DNA from: Streptomyces rishiriensis
Lineage (GTDB): Bacteria; Actinomycetota; Actinomycetes; Streptomycetales; Streptomycetaceae
Length of the DNA: 64,000 nt
Assembly (NCBI RefSeq): GCF_030815485.1
Contig: NZ_JAUSWV010000002.1
Span: 4,774,001-4,838,000 of the forward strand
Reading direction: 5' to 3'
Positions 10,974 through 18,536 of the stretch are shown piece after piece. The position numbers and the translations under genes are program-made. Numbering within the stretch: position 1 is the stretch's first letter; the number at the start of each line of letters is the position of its first letter. The notes below the pieces were generated by a model. The model was not told the origin of the DNA. It ran no database searches and saw only the letters and a list, made by a program, of their open reading frames with translations.

Positions 10974-11579
10974 ATGACCGACCCCGTGACGCTGGACGGC
11001 GAGGGCGCCATCGGCGAGTTCGACGAGAAGCGCGCCGAGAACGCCGTACGCGAGCTGCTGATCGCGGTCGGCGAGGATCCGGACCGCGAGGGCCTCCGGG
11101 AGACGCCGGCGCGGGTGGCGCGGGCGTACAAGGAGATATTCGCGGGGCTCTGGCAGCAGCCGGAGGACGTGCTGACGACGACCTTCGACCTGGGGCACGA
11201 CGAGATGGTGCTCGTGAAGGACATCGAGGTGTTCAGCACCTGCGAACACCACCTGGTGCCGTTCAGGGGCGTCGCCCACGTCGGCTACATCCCGTCCACC
11301 ACGGGGAAGATCACCGGCCTGTCCAAGCTCGCCCGTCTCGTGGACGTCTACGCGCGCCGTCCGCAGGTGCAGGAACGTCTCACCACGCAGATCGCCGACT
11401 CCCTGATGGAGATCCTGGAGCCGCGCGGGGTGATCGTCGTCATCGAGTGCGAGCACATGTGCATGTCCATGCGGGGCATCCGCAAGCCCGGCGCCAAGAC
11501 CATCACCTCGGCGGTGCGGGGACAGCTGCGGGACGCGGCGACGCGCAACGAGGCGATGAGCCTGATCATGGCCCGCTGA
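10974..11579 (+). CDS. folE: GTP cyclohydrolase I
   Basis: Converts GTP to 7,8-dihydroneopterin triphosphate, the first step of tetrahydrofolate synthesis. 201 aa; zinc ligands are visible in [10 protein letters not shown] and [12 protein letters not shown], and [21 protein letters not shown] is the family core. ATG 10974 follows an ACGAGG-type site. The remaining pathway genes (folP, folB, folK) lie on the opposite strand and converge on this gene. Confidence 0.97.
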   Translation: MTDPVTLDGEGAIGEFDEKRAENAVRELLIAVGEDPDREGLRETPARVARAYKEIFAGLWQQPEDVLTTTFDLGHDEMVLVKDIEVFSTCEHHLVPFRGVAHVGYIPSTTGKITGLSKLARLVDVYARRPQVQERLTTQIADSLMEILEPRGVIVVIECEHMCMSMRGIRKPGAKTITSAVRGQLRDAATRNEAMSLIMAR

Positions 11580-11604
11580 CGGGCCTGCGTCCACCCGGGC
11601 GACG

Positions 11605-12090
11605 TCACGCCGGTGACGTCGCCCCCTTGTCCTGGTCGTCGTCCTCGGGCAGTTTGCAGACGCGCTCCAGGAAGATGGCCGCCGCTATGACCGCGATCCC
11701 CGCCAGAACCGAGAAACCGGCGTAGATCGCCTGGTCGCGGCGGGCGGGGATGTCCAGGGACTCCAGCAGGAAGACGCCCGTCCCGCCGTACATGCCGGAG
11801 ACGAGGGCGGCCACCAGCGCGCTGGACTGGCCGAACACGACCGCGCGGGCCGCCATCAGGGGATCGACACCCTTGGCCTCGGGGCGGCGCTCACGCTGGG
11901 CCTTGAGACGGGCGCGCAGCGACAGCGCGGTGGCCGTGAGCACCACGGCGATCAAAGCGAGGACGATGGGCGCGGCCAGCGGGACGCTGGGGAGGGTCCC
12001 GACCGAGTTCCAGAGGCGGGCGCCCGCCCAGGACAGGATCGCGGCCACGCCGAACACGCCGGCCAGCACCCTGATGCGCAGCTCTCTCAC
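11605..12090 (-). CDS. DUF3180 family membrane protein
   Basis: 161 aa from a GTG start. Four hydrophobic segments are visible: residues ~8-25, 38-58, 85-107 and 123-145. It matches the DUF3180 family, actinobacterial membrane proteins that regularly sit downstream of folK; function unknown. It is the last gene of the folP-NTF2-folB-folK unit and is separated from folK by 72 bp with a 9-bp hairpin, so its expression may be partly attenuated. Confidence 0.85.
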   Translation of the reverse strand: MRELRIRVLAGVFGVAAILSWAGARLWNSVGTLPSVPLAAPIVLALIAVVLTATALSLRARLKAQRERRPEAKGVDPLMAARAVVFGQSSALVAALVSGMYGGTGVFLLESLDIPARRDQAIYAGFSVLAGIAVIAAAIFLERVCKLPEDDDQDKGATSPA

Positions 12091-12112
12091 GGTGTCCCTT
12101 CAACTCCCCCGA

Positions 12113-12139
12113 GCCCGCGGGCATGGACATCCCGCGGGC
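12113..12139 (-). terminator. hairpin between folK and DUF3180 gene
   Basis: Arms GCCCGCGGG (12113-12121) and CCCGCGGGC (12131-12139) flank a 9-nt loop. With no T run it is more likely a partial terminator or processing site inside the operon than a full stop. Confidence 0.45.
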
Positions 12140-12162
12140 AGTGGTCCTGTCGACCTTAACGA

Positions 12163-12774
12163 CTACTCGGGCAGGTGGAGTTCCAGGTCCTTGCGTGCCG
12201 CGACGCCCTCGCGGGTCACGGTGTCGAGCAGACCGGCGACCGTGCCGCGGCCGGGCAGCTGGGCCTCGGGCTCCACGTCGTGCCAGGGAGCGAGGACGAA
12301 GGCGCGTTCGTGGGCGCGGGGGTGGGGGAGCGTGAGGCGCGGATCGTCGTCCACGACGTCGGCGTACGCGACGATGTCGACGTCGAGCGTGCGCGCACCC
12401 CAGCGTTCGTCCCGCACCCGGTGGAAGGCCTCCTCGACCGCGTGGGCCCGCTCCAGCAGGGAGGACGGCGGGAGGGTCGTCTTCAGCACGACCACCGCGT
12501 TGAAGTACGACGGCTGACTGCCGGGCTCGACGCCCCACGGCTCCGTCTCGTACACCGGGGAGACGGCCTTGATCCGTACGCCCGGGGTGTCCTCGAGGGC
12601 GTCGATGGCGCCCTGGAGGGTCTCCAGGCGGTTGCCGAGGTTGGAGCCGAGGGCGATCACGGCCCGTTGCGGGTTGTGCAGGGTGGTGTCGGCGGCGTCG
12701 ACCTTCTCGACGACGGAGGCCGGCACCGGCTGTACGGTCGGGTCGCTCTGACCCTCGGCGAAGAACGCGGTCAT
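12163..12774 (-). CDS. folK: 2-amino-4-hydroxy-6-hydroxymethyldihydropteridine pyrophosphokinase
   Basis: Transfers pyrophosphate from ATP to 6-hydroxymethyl-dihydropterin, giving the substrate of FolP. Family motifs are ALGSNLGNRLETLQGAI, SPVYETEPWG and RTLDVDIVAYAD (with the Mg2+-binding D-x-D), then LPHPRAHERAFVLAPW. 203 aa, including a ~35-residue N-terminal extension before the core. ATG 12774 overlaps the folB stop (ATGA), so translation is probably coupled. Confidence 0.95.
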   Translation of the reverse strand: MTAFFAEGQSDPTVQPVPASVVEKVDAADTTLHNPQRAVIALGSNLGNRLETLQGAIDALEDTPGVRIKAVSPVYETEPWGVEPGSQPSYFNAVVVLKTTLPPSSLLERAHAVEEAFHRVRDERWGARTLDVDIVAYADVVDDDPRLTLPHPRAHERAFVLAPWHDVEPEAQLPGRGTVAGLLDTVTREGVAARKDLELHLPE

Positions 12775-13130
12775 ACTCGGCTCCGGATGATGGTGACGGT
12801 CACGTCGTCGAAGGGGACCGTGATCGGGGCGTCGGGTTTGTGGACGCAGACCTCGACCTCCTGAACCTCTTCGTGCTTCAGACAGGCCTGGGCGATGCGC
12901 TCGGCGAGCGTCTCGATGAGGTCGACGGGGTCACCCTGGACGACGGCCACGACATCCTCCGCCACGATGCCGTAGTGGACGGTCTTCGCCAGGTCGTCGT
13001 CGGCCGCGGCCGGTCGGGTGTCCAGGCCCAGCACGAGGTCCACGATGAAGGTCTGGCCCTCCTCGCGTTCCTTGGGGAACACGCCGTGGTACCCGCGGGC
13101 CTTCAGGCCGCGCAGCGCGACACGATCCAC
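12771..13130 (-). CDS. folB: dihydroneopterin aldolase
   Basis: Cleaves dihydroneopterin to 6-hydroxymethyl-dihydropterin and glycolaldehyde. The 119-aa product begins MDRVALRGLKARGYHGVFPK, where the last lines up with the family motif (GxHGxxxxER); KTVHYGIVAEDV and PVDLIETLAERIA follow. Start GTG 13130 has AGGAG 8 nt upstream; the frame runs open farther 5' but without family similarity. It is preceded by a 278-bp spacer that may hold a structured leader, and overlaps folK by 4 bp. Confidence 0.94.
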   Translation of the reverse strand: MDRVALRGLKARGYHGVFPKEREEGQTFIVDLVLGLDTRPAAADDDLAKTVHYGIVAEDVVAVVQGDPVDLIETLAERIAQACLKHEEVQEVEVCVHKPDAPITVPFDDVTVTIIRSRV

Positions 13131-13408
13131 GCGAATCACTCCTGCAGTCGTCGGTTTGGGCCGGTGCGTCCGGGTGCGGTCGGCGCCCCGGCCTGGAACG
13201 AATCTACCCGCGAGCACGGACAGAGCCGGGCACCGGCGACGGTGGCCCGGGCCGGAGCCAGGACTTTTCACCGGGCGTTTCCCTTACGGGACCCGGCTGC
13301 TCACGGGCTGGTAGCCGCCCCTACCCGCGGTTCGTGATTCCAACCACTTCTTGGTCCCTGCGGGGCATCTCAGGGCTTCCTGTCCCTTCCTGCGGACCGC
13401 CTACCCGT
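13131..13408 (-). ncRNA. possible structured leader before folB, partly cobalamin-riboswitch-like
   Basis: No gene is seen in these 278 bp inside an otherwise tightly packed operon. On the minus strand there is a hairpin CCGGG/CCCGG with an inner TCCC-GTAA-GGGA stem-loop, then CCCGGTGAAAAGTCC and, shortly after, GCCACCGT. This order resembles the core of cobalamin riboswitches (AAGGGAA, CGGTGAAAATCC, GCCACTGT), but I cannot find the usual 3' B12-box element (GAGACCTGCC). A structured leader is plausible; the class is speculative. Confidence 0.22.
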
Positions 13409-13930
13409 TCAGGAGGGGTTCTCGTCACTCTCGGAGTCCTCGGGGCTGTCGGCCTCGTCGCTCTCCGTCAGTACCGGGGAGGCGTGGTGCGACCACAGTT
13501 TCCAGCCGTCGGAAGTGCGGCGGAACACGTTGGTTGCCACCACCAGCTGGCCGACGAGCGGCCCGAGCTCCTCGCCGTCCTCCGGCGCGGGACCGCCGCT
13601 GAGGATGTTCTCGGTGCAGTTCACCAGCGCGGTGTCGCCGGTGACGGAGACATGCACGTCGGTGAGGAAGAACTGGATGTAGTCGGTGCTCGCCATGATC
13701 AGCGCGTACGACCGCAGCACCTCGCCCCGGCCGGTGAGCACCGGCCAGCCGGGGTGCACGCAGGAGACCACGCCGACGTCCGCCGGGTCGTGATACGTCT
13801 CGTCCACGCCCAGGTCGGCCGGGGTGAGCCAGAGCGCCGACACGCCGTCGAAATCGCCTTGTTCCAGCGCCTCGTAGAAGGCGGCGTTGGCGGCCTCGAC
13901 CTGCTCGACGTCGGTGTCGGGGGTGCTCAC
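13409..13930 (-). CDS. NTF2-like/SnoaL-fold protein in the folate operon
   Basis: 173 aa from GTG 13930, which overlaps the folP stop (GTGA). The core looks like an NTF2/SnoaL-type cone fold: VEAANAAFYEALEQGDF, ALWLTPADLG, HPGWPVLTGRGEVLRSY, FFLTDVHVSVTGDTALVNC and SDGWKLWSHHASPVL. The first and last ~15 residues are acidic. No catalytic set is obvious. In related actinomycetes I recall the same gene between folP and folB, suggesting a role linked to folate, such as ligand binding or damage removal, but this is only contextual. Confidence 0.82.
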   Translation of the reverse strand: MSTPDTDVEQVEAANAAFYEALEQGDFDGVSALWLTPADLGVDETYHDPADVGVVSCVHPGWPVLTGRGEVLRSYALIMASTDYIQFFLTDVHVSVTGDTALVNCTENILSGGPAPEDGEELGPLVGQLVVATNVFRRTSDGWKLWSHHASPVLTESDEADSPEDSESDENPS

Positions 13931-14907
13931 CGGGCTCCTTCCGCGCCGTTCGTGCCGCGCCCGCCGTGGTGTGCGTCCGGTGTCGCGGGTCCGCCCATGG
14001 CGTGATGCGCCGGGCGTGGTGCGCCCGCGCCGGGCGCGACGCTCTCGGTGCGCGCCCCCTCCACCGCGCGGGCGACCCGTACCGCGTCCGCCGTCGCGCG
14101 CACCTCGTGCACGCGGACCGCCCAGGCGCCTGCCTGCGCCGCGAGGGCCGAGACGGCGGCGGTGGCGGCGTCGCGCTCGCGCGCGGGCGGCGGTGCGCCC
14201 TCAGGGCCGGCCAGGACACGGCCGAGGAACCGCTTGCGGGAGGCCGCGACGAGCAGCGGGTGACCGAGCGCGTGCAGCCGGTCCAGGTGGGCCAGCAGGG
14301 ACAGATCGTGATCGGCCTCCTTGGAGAAGCCGAGGCCCGGGTCGACGACGATGCGGTCGGGGGAGATGCCGCCCGCAAGGACGGCGTCCACGCGCGCGTG
14401 CAGTTCGTCCACGACCTCGGCGACGACGTCGGCGTAGACGCCCCTGACGTTGCCGCCCTCGAGGAAGCCGCGCCAGTGCATGACGACGAAGGGGGCGCCC
14501 GTGTCCGCGACGGCCGGGATCATCGCCGGGTCGGCGAGACCGCCGCTGACGTCGTTCACGAGGGCGGCGCCGGCCGCGAGGGCCTGGGCGGCGACGGAGG
14601 CGCGCATCGTGTCGACGGAGACGACGACACCCTCGGAGGCGAGGGCGCGGACCACGGGGACGACCCGGCGCAGTTCCTCGGTCTCGTCGACCCGGCTGGC
14701 GCCGGGGCGGGTGGACTCGCCGCCGACGTCCACGAAGTCCGCGCCCTCGGCGACGAGCTGGAGGCCGTGTTTGACGGCGGCCGTCGTGTCGAACCAGCGG
14801 CCGCCGTCGGAGAAGGAGTCGGGGGTCACGTTGACGACTCCCAGGACCGCGCAGCGGTCCCATTCCGGAAGGCCGACGACGCGCCCGCGTCCGCTCTGCT
14901 TGCTCAT
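13927..14907 (-). CDS. folP: dihydropteroate synthase
   Basis: Condenses hydroxymethyl-dihydropterin pyrophosphate with p-aminobenzoate to dihydropteroate; the sulfonamide target. Motifs: GVVNVTPDSFSDGG, DVGGESTRPGASRVDETEEL, NDVSGGLADP, DPGLGFSKEADH. Start ATG 14907 (MSKQSGRGRVVGL) was chosen because the open frame upstream lacks similarity and is low-complexity. The 326-aa protein has a His/Gly/Pro-rich tail of ~40 residues beyond the TIM-barrel end (AVRVHEVRATADAVRVARAV). First gene of the minus-strand folate operon. Confidence 0.95.
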   Translation of the reverse strand: MSKQSGRGRVVGLPEWDRCAVLGVVNVTPDSFSDGGRWFDTTAAVKHGLQLVAEGADFVDVGGESTRPGASRVDETEELRRVVPVVRALASEGVVVSVDTMRASVAAQALAAGAALVNDVSGGLADPAMIPAVADTGAPFVVMHWRGFLEGGNVRGVYADVVAEVVDELHARVDAVLAGGISPDRIVVDPGLGFSKEADHDLSLLAHLDRLHALGHPLLVAASRKRFLGRVLAGPEGAPPPARERDAATAAVSALAAQAGAWAVRVHEVRATADAVRVARAVEGARTESVAPGAGAPRPAHHAMGGPATPDAHHGGRGTNGAEGAR

Positions 14908-15044
14908 GCGTTCAGCGTAGGCCCAGGACCGGGCCGCGCCGCGGTGCGGCCCGGGTGCAAGCCCCGGAGCCGGGAGGAGGCGGGGCCGCCTCCCGGGCCG
15001 GCCGGTGGTCCCGGCCCGCGCCCGCCGGGCCGGCAGCGCCGCGG

Positions 15045-16880
15045 CTACGCCGCCCGTACGTCTCGCTCCGCCACCGCGTGCGTACACACGCGTGCCGCCG
15101 CGGAACGGCGGCGCAGGAAGCGCGGCAGCGGGAGGGCGAGGTTGACGAAGCCCTCGGCCTGCATGGCGGCGAAGCCGATGCGAGGGAGGTCGCCGGAGGC
15201 CCGGTAGACGACGAAGCGGGGCTCCCAGCGCGGCTGGAACTTGGCGTTGAACTTGTACAGCGACTCGATCTGGAACCAGCGGGAGAGGAACACCAGCAGC
15301 CCGCGCCAGGCCCGCAGTACCGGGCCCGCGCCGATCTTCTCGCCGCGGGCGAGCGCCGCGCGGAACATGGCGAAGTTCAGCGACACGCGCACGATGCCGA
15401 ACTTCGGGGCGGCCTGGAGGGCGGCGACGATCAGGAGTTCGTTCATGCCGGGGTCGGCCGCGCGGTCGCGGCGCATCAGGTCCAGGGAGGCGCCGTCCGG
15501 GCCCCAGGGCACGAAGTGCAGGATCGCCTTGAGATCGCCGTACTCGCCCGGGACCTCGTCGGCCTTGTGCGCGGTGGCGATGAGGCAGTCGCCGTCGGCC
15601 GCGTCGCCGACGCGGCCCAGGGCCATCGAGAAGCCACGCTCGGTGTCGGTGCCGCGCCAGTCCTCGGAGGCCCGCCGGATGCGCTCCAGTTCGGCCTCAC
15701 CGAGGTCACGGACGCGCCGTACCCGGGTCTCGTAACCGGCGCGGTCGATGCGCTTGACCATTTGGCGCACGTTGCGCATCGCGCGGCCGGCCAGGGAGAA
15801 ATCCGCTACGTCCACCACCGCCTCGTCACCCAGCTCGAGCGCGTCGAGGCCGGTCTCACGGGTCCAGACCTCGCCGCCCGTCTCCGAGCAGCCCATGACG
15901 GCGGGCGTCCAGGAGTGGGCCTTGGCCTCGTCCATGAAGCGTTCGATGGCGCCGGGCCAGGCCTCGACGTCGCCGATGGGGTCACCGCTGGCGAGCATCA
16001 CGCCGGAGACGACGCGGTAGGTCACCGCCGCCTTGCCGCTGGGGGAGAAGACCACGGCCTTGTCACGGCGCAGCGCGAAGTGACCCAGGGAGTCACGCCT
16101 GCCGTGCTTGTCCAGCAGGGCGCGCAGGCGCACCTCGTCCTCCTCCGTGAGGCGGGCGGCCGGGTGCTCGGGGCGGAAGGCGAAGTAGATCGTGGTGACC
16201 GCGGTGATCCAGCCGAGGGCGCCGAGGGAGAAGGCGACCGTCCACGAGGTGTTGCCCTGGTAGTCGACCGGGCCCTCGAATCCGAAGAGGCCGTACAGGA
16301 CGTGCGTAATGCGATCGGCCAGGCTCGGGTCGCCGATCAGGCGGTTGGGGTGGACGCTGACGATGACCAGTCCCAGAGCGAGGGAACCGGCGCCCATGAG
16401 GACGAAGTTGGCGAGCGCGCGCCAGCGGCTGCGCGGGTCGGGCAGCGCCGCGAACTGGTCGCGGTGCAGCAGCAGCGGTGCCAGCAGCGCGACCGAGATG
16501 AGCGCGCCCACGATCGAGTGCCGGTACACGAACTGGGCCACCGCGCCCGCCGGCAGCAGCACCACCGCCGCGCGCCACGCGCGCCGCTTGCCCCGCCTGA
16601 GGCCGTGGGCGAGCAGCAGCAGCAGGACGCCCGCGCTGAGGGACAGCGCGGCCGCGAACGGCCCGAAGGAGCCCGGCAGCACCTCGGCGAAGGAGTGCAT
16701 ACGGCTGTGCCGGAACCGCGGGAAGACGCCCGCGGCGACGTCCAGCAGACCGACCAGGGCGCAGGCTCTGGCGACGAGCGCGGGAACGGACTCGGGGCGC
16801 GGACCTCGCACTATCTGCCGCACCCGGCTTGATCGGTGCGGAACCCCGCCCGACATTTCCCCATCTTGAGTGACAGACAT
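15045..16880 (-). CDS. MprF-like phosphatidylglycerol lysyltransferase domain (DUF2156) membrane protein
   Basis: About 611 aa: roughly seven hydrophobic helices in residues 20-240, then a cytoplasmic DUF2156 domain of tandem-GNAT type (~270-590) with DPIGDVEAWPGAIERF, LDALELGDEAVVDVADFSL, FVPWGPDGASLDLMRRD and LSRWFQIESLYKFNAKFQP. Homologues transfer Lys (or Ala) from aminoacyl-tRNA to phosphatidylglycerol, lowering negative surface charge and giving resistance to cationic peptides. The amino acid used cannot be told here. I prefer ATG 16880 (MSVTQDGEMSGG); ATG 16931 is also open. Divergent from the esterase gene. Confidence 0.88.
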   Translation of the reverse strand: MSVTQDGEMSGGVPHRSSRVRQIVRGPRPESVPALVARACALVGLLDVAAGVFPRFRHSRMHSFAEVLPGSFGPFAAALSLSAGVLLLLLAHGLRRGKRRAWRAAVVLLPAGAVAQFVYRHSIVGALISVALLAPLLLHRDQFAALPDPRSRWRALANFVLMGAGSLALGLVIVSVHPNRLIGDPSLADRITHVLYGLFGFEGPVDYQGNTSWTVAFSLGALGWITAVTTIYFAFRPEHPAARLTEEDEVRLRALLDKHGRRDSLGHFALRRDKAVVFSPSGKAAVTYRVVSGVMLASGDPIGDVEAWPGAIERFMDEAKAHSWTPAVMGCSETGGEVWTRETGLDALELGDEAVVDVADFSLAGRAMRNVRQMVKRIDRAGYETRVRRVRDLGEAELERIRRASEDWRGTDTERGFSMALGRVGDAADGDCLIATAHKADEVPGEYGDLKAILHFVPWGPDGASLDLMRRDRAADPGMNELLIVAALQAAPKFGIVRVSLNFAMFRAALARGEKIGAGPVLRAWRGLLVFLSRWFQIESLYKFNAKFQPRWEPRFVVYRASGDLPRIGFAAMQAEGFVNLALPLPRFLRRRSAAARVCTHAVAERDVRAA

Positions 16881-17092
16881 CGCATCCCGTAGTTCCGCGA
16901 GAGACCTTCGACCCGGGCCCGATTCGGGCATCCGGCGACATTGCGCCCTCTAGGACGGTGTCTTGAGGAGAGAGGTTCACTCGTCTTCTCAAAGCCACTG
17001 AAAAGGCCAAGGAAAGTCCGGGACAAGCCCTCGCGAAGGAGTCGGGGGGAGCGGGCGGGATCCCGGACGGAGAGCAGGCAGGAAATCACCGC

Positions 17093-18220
17093 ATGGGGCT
17101 CACGAGCGACAAAACGCTGCTGCTGTCAGTGCTGTTCGCCTTACTGCTGTTCGTCGGCACGGTGTGGCTGTGGCCGAGGCTGGCCCGGACCGGCTGGCGG
17201 GCGGTCAGCGGGCGGGTCGGGCTGCTGCTCGCCACCCAGTTGGCGCTGTTCGTGTCGGTCGGCCTCACCGCCAACCAGGCGTTCGGCTTCTACGCCAGCT
17301 GGGCGGATCTGTTCGGCCGGGAGACCGACCAGGGCGTGGTCGTCGACCACGCGGCCGGTGGCGCCCCGGCGGGGCCGCTGCGGGTGCTCGACACGCGGGG
17401 CGTGGACAGTGGCGGCGGCGGGCGTCCGCAGTTCGGCGGACAGATCCAGAAGGTCGCCGTCAACGGACGTACGACTCATATAGCCACACCGGCGTACGTG
17501 TATCTGCCGCCGGAGTACTTCGACCCGCAGTACCGCACGCGTACGTTCCCCGCGGCCGTCGTCCTCACGGGCTACCCCGGAACGGCGGAGGCGCTCGTGG
17601 ACAAGCTGCACTACCCGCGCACCGCGCGGCAGCTCGCCAGGGACGGGCGCATGCAGCCGATGATCCTGGTGATGCTGCGGCCGACCGTGGCGCCGCCGCG
17701 GGACACCGAGTGCGTGGACATCCCGGGCGGCCCGCAGGCCGAGTCGTTCTTCGCCAAGGACCTGCCGGACGCCGTGACGGCCCACTACCGGGTGGGTCGC
17801 AAGGCCGGCAGTTGGGGCATCGTCGGGGACTCCACGGGTGGCTACTGCGCGCTGAAGCTGGCGATGCACCACCCGGAGGTCTACGCGGCGGGCGCGGGCC
17901 TGTCGGCGTACTACAAGGCGCCGAGCGATCCGACCACCGGCGACCTCTTCCACGGCAACACCACCCTGCGCAACGAGGCGGATCTGCACTGGTTTCTGAA
18001 GAATCGTTCCGCTCCCGCCACCTCGTTGCTCGTCACCAGCAGCCGGGTCGGAGAATCCAACTTCAAGGCCACGCAGAAGTTCATAGAGCTGGCGAAGGCC
18101 ACGGGCACGACCAGGATCTCGTCGATCATCCTGGAAAGCGGCGGGCACAACTTCAACACCTGGCGGCGGGAGATCCCGCCGACCCTCGAGTGGATCAGCG
18201 GACGGTTGAGCGACCGGTGA
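17093..18220 (+). CDS. membrane-anchored alpha/beta-hydrolase (esterase D/antigen-85-like fold)
   Basis: 375 aa from ATG 17093 with AGGAAA 8 nt upstream. Two to three hydrophobic segments lie in residues ~8-70. The rest is an esterase domain (PF00756 type): a nucleophile elbow G-D-S-T-G-G within WGIVGDSTGGYCALKLA, an acid likely in the region after SLLVTSSRVGE, and a terminal His in ESGGHNFNTWRREIP. The catalytic domain is expected outside the membrane. Related proteins include mycolyltransferases and many unassigned esterases; the substrate here is unknown. Confidence 0.85.
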   Translation: MGLTSDKTLLLSVLFALLLFVGTVWLWPRLARTGWRAVSGRVGLLLATQLALFVSVGLTANQAFGFYASWADLFGRETDQGVVVDHAAGGAPAGPLRVLDTRGVDSGGGGRPQFGGQIQKVAVNGRTTHIATPAYVYLPPEYFDPQYRTRTFPAAVVLTGYPGTAEALVDKLHYPRTARQLARDGRMQPMILVMLRPTVAPPRDTECVDIPGGPQAESFFAKDLPDAVTAHYRVGRKAGSWGIVGDSTGGYCALKLAMHHPEVYAAGAGLSAYYKAPSDPTTGDLFHGNTTLRNEADLHWFLKNRSAPATSLLVTSSRVGESNFKATQKFIELAKATGTTRISSIILESGGHNFNTWRREIPPTLEWISGRLSDR

Positions 18221-18536
18221 GCGCCCGACGCCCGACGCCGGGAGCCGGCGGTGGACATCGGACGTCGGTGACGGGGCCGACGCCCGTCGCGGCGAGGGTC
18301 GGTGGGCGTCGGGGGGCCCGGGACCGGGGGCCCTGGGCGGCGTCGCGGGCCGGTAAGGGTGGGCGGCCGACCGGGGTTCATGAGGGCTGCCCGGGGCGCC
18401 CCGACGAGAAATGATCTTGCTTCTTGTCGAATTCCGTGACCGCTCTGTTTCCTGATGCCGTGTGAAGACTTCGGTATGGCCGCCTTTTTGCGGGGCGGGG
18501 CGCCAACATTCGCCTACGCGCGGTAAGTTTCTGGCC
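18221..18536. other. intergenic region with G-rich inverted repeats
   Basis: 316 bp without a convincing gene. A 9-bp stem CCGACGCCC (18277-18285)/GGGCGTCGG (18304-18312) with an 18-nt loop probably helps end esterase transcription. A very G-rich run follows (18311-18340). From ~18410 the base composition drops, and this is where a promoter for the downstream gene would be expected; no consensus boxes could be assigned. Confidence 0.4.

Noticed and set aside
13131-13408. RNase P RNA fragment (GAAAAGTCC-like motif)
   Set aside because: Only a short resemblance to the GAGGAAAGTCC segment; no other conserved rnpB regions and wrong length.
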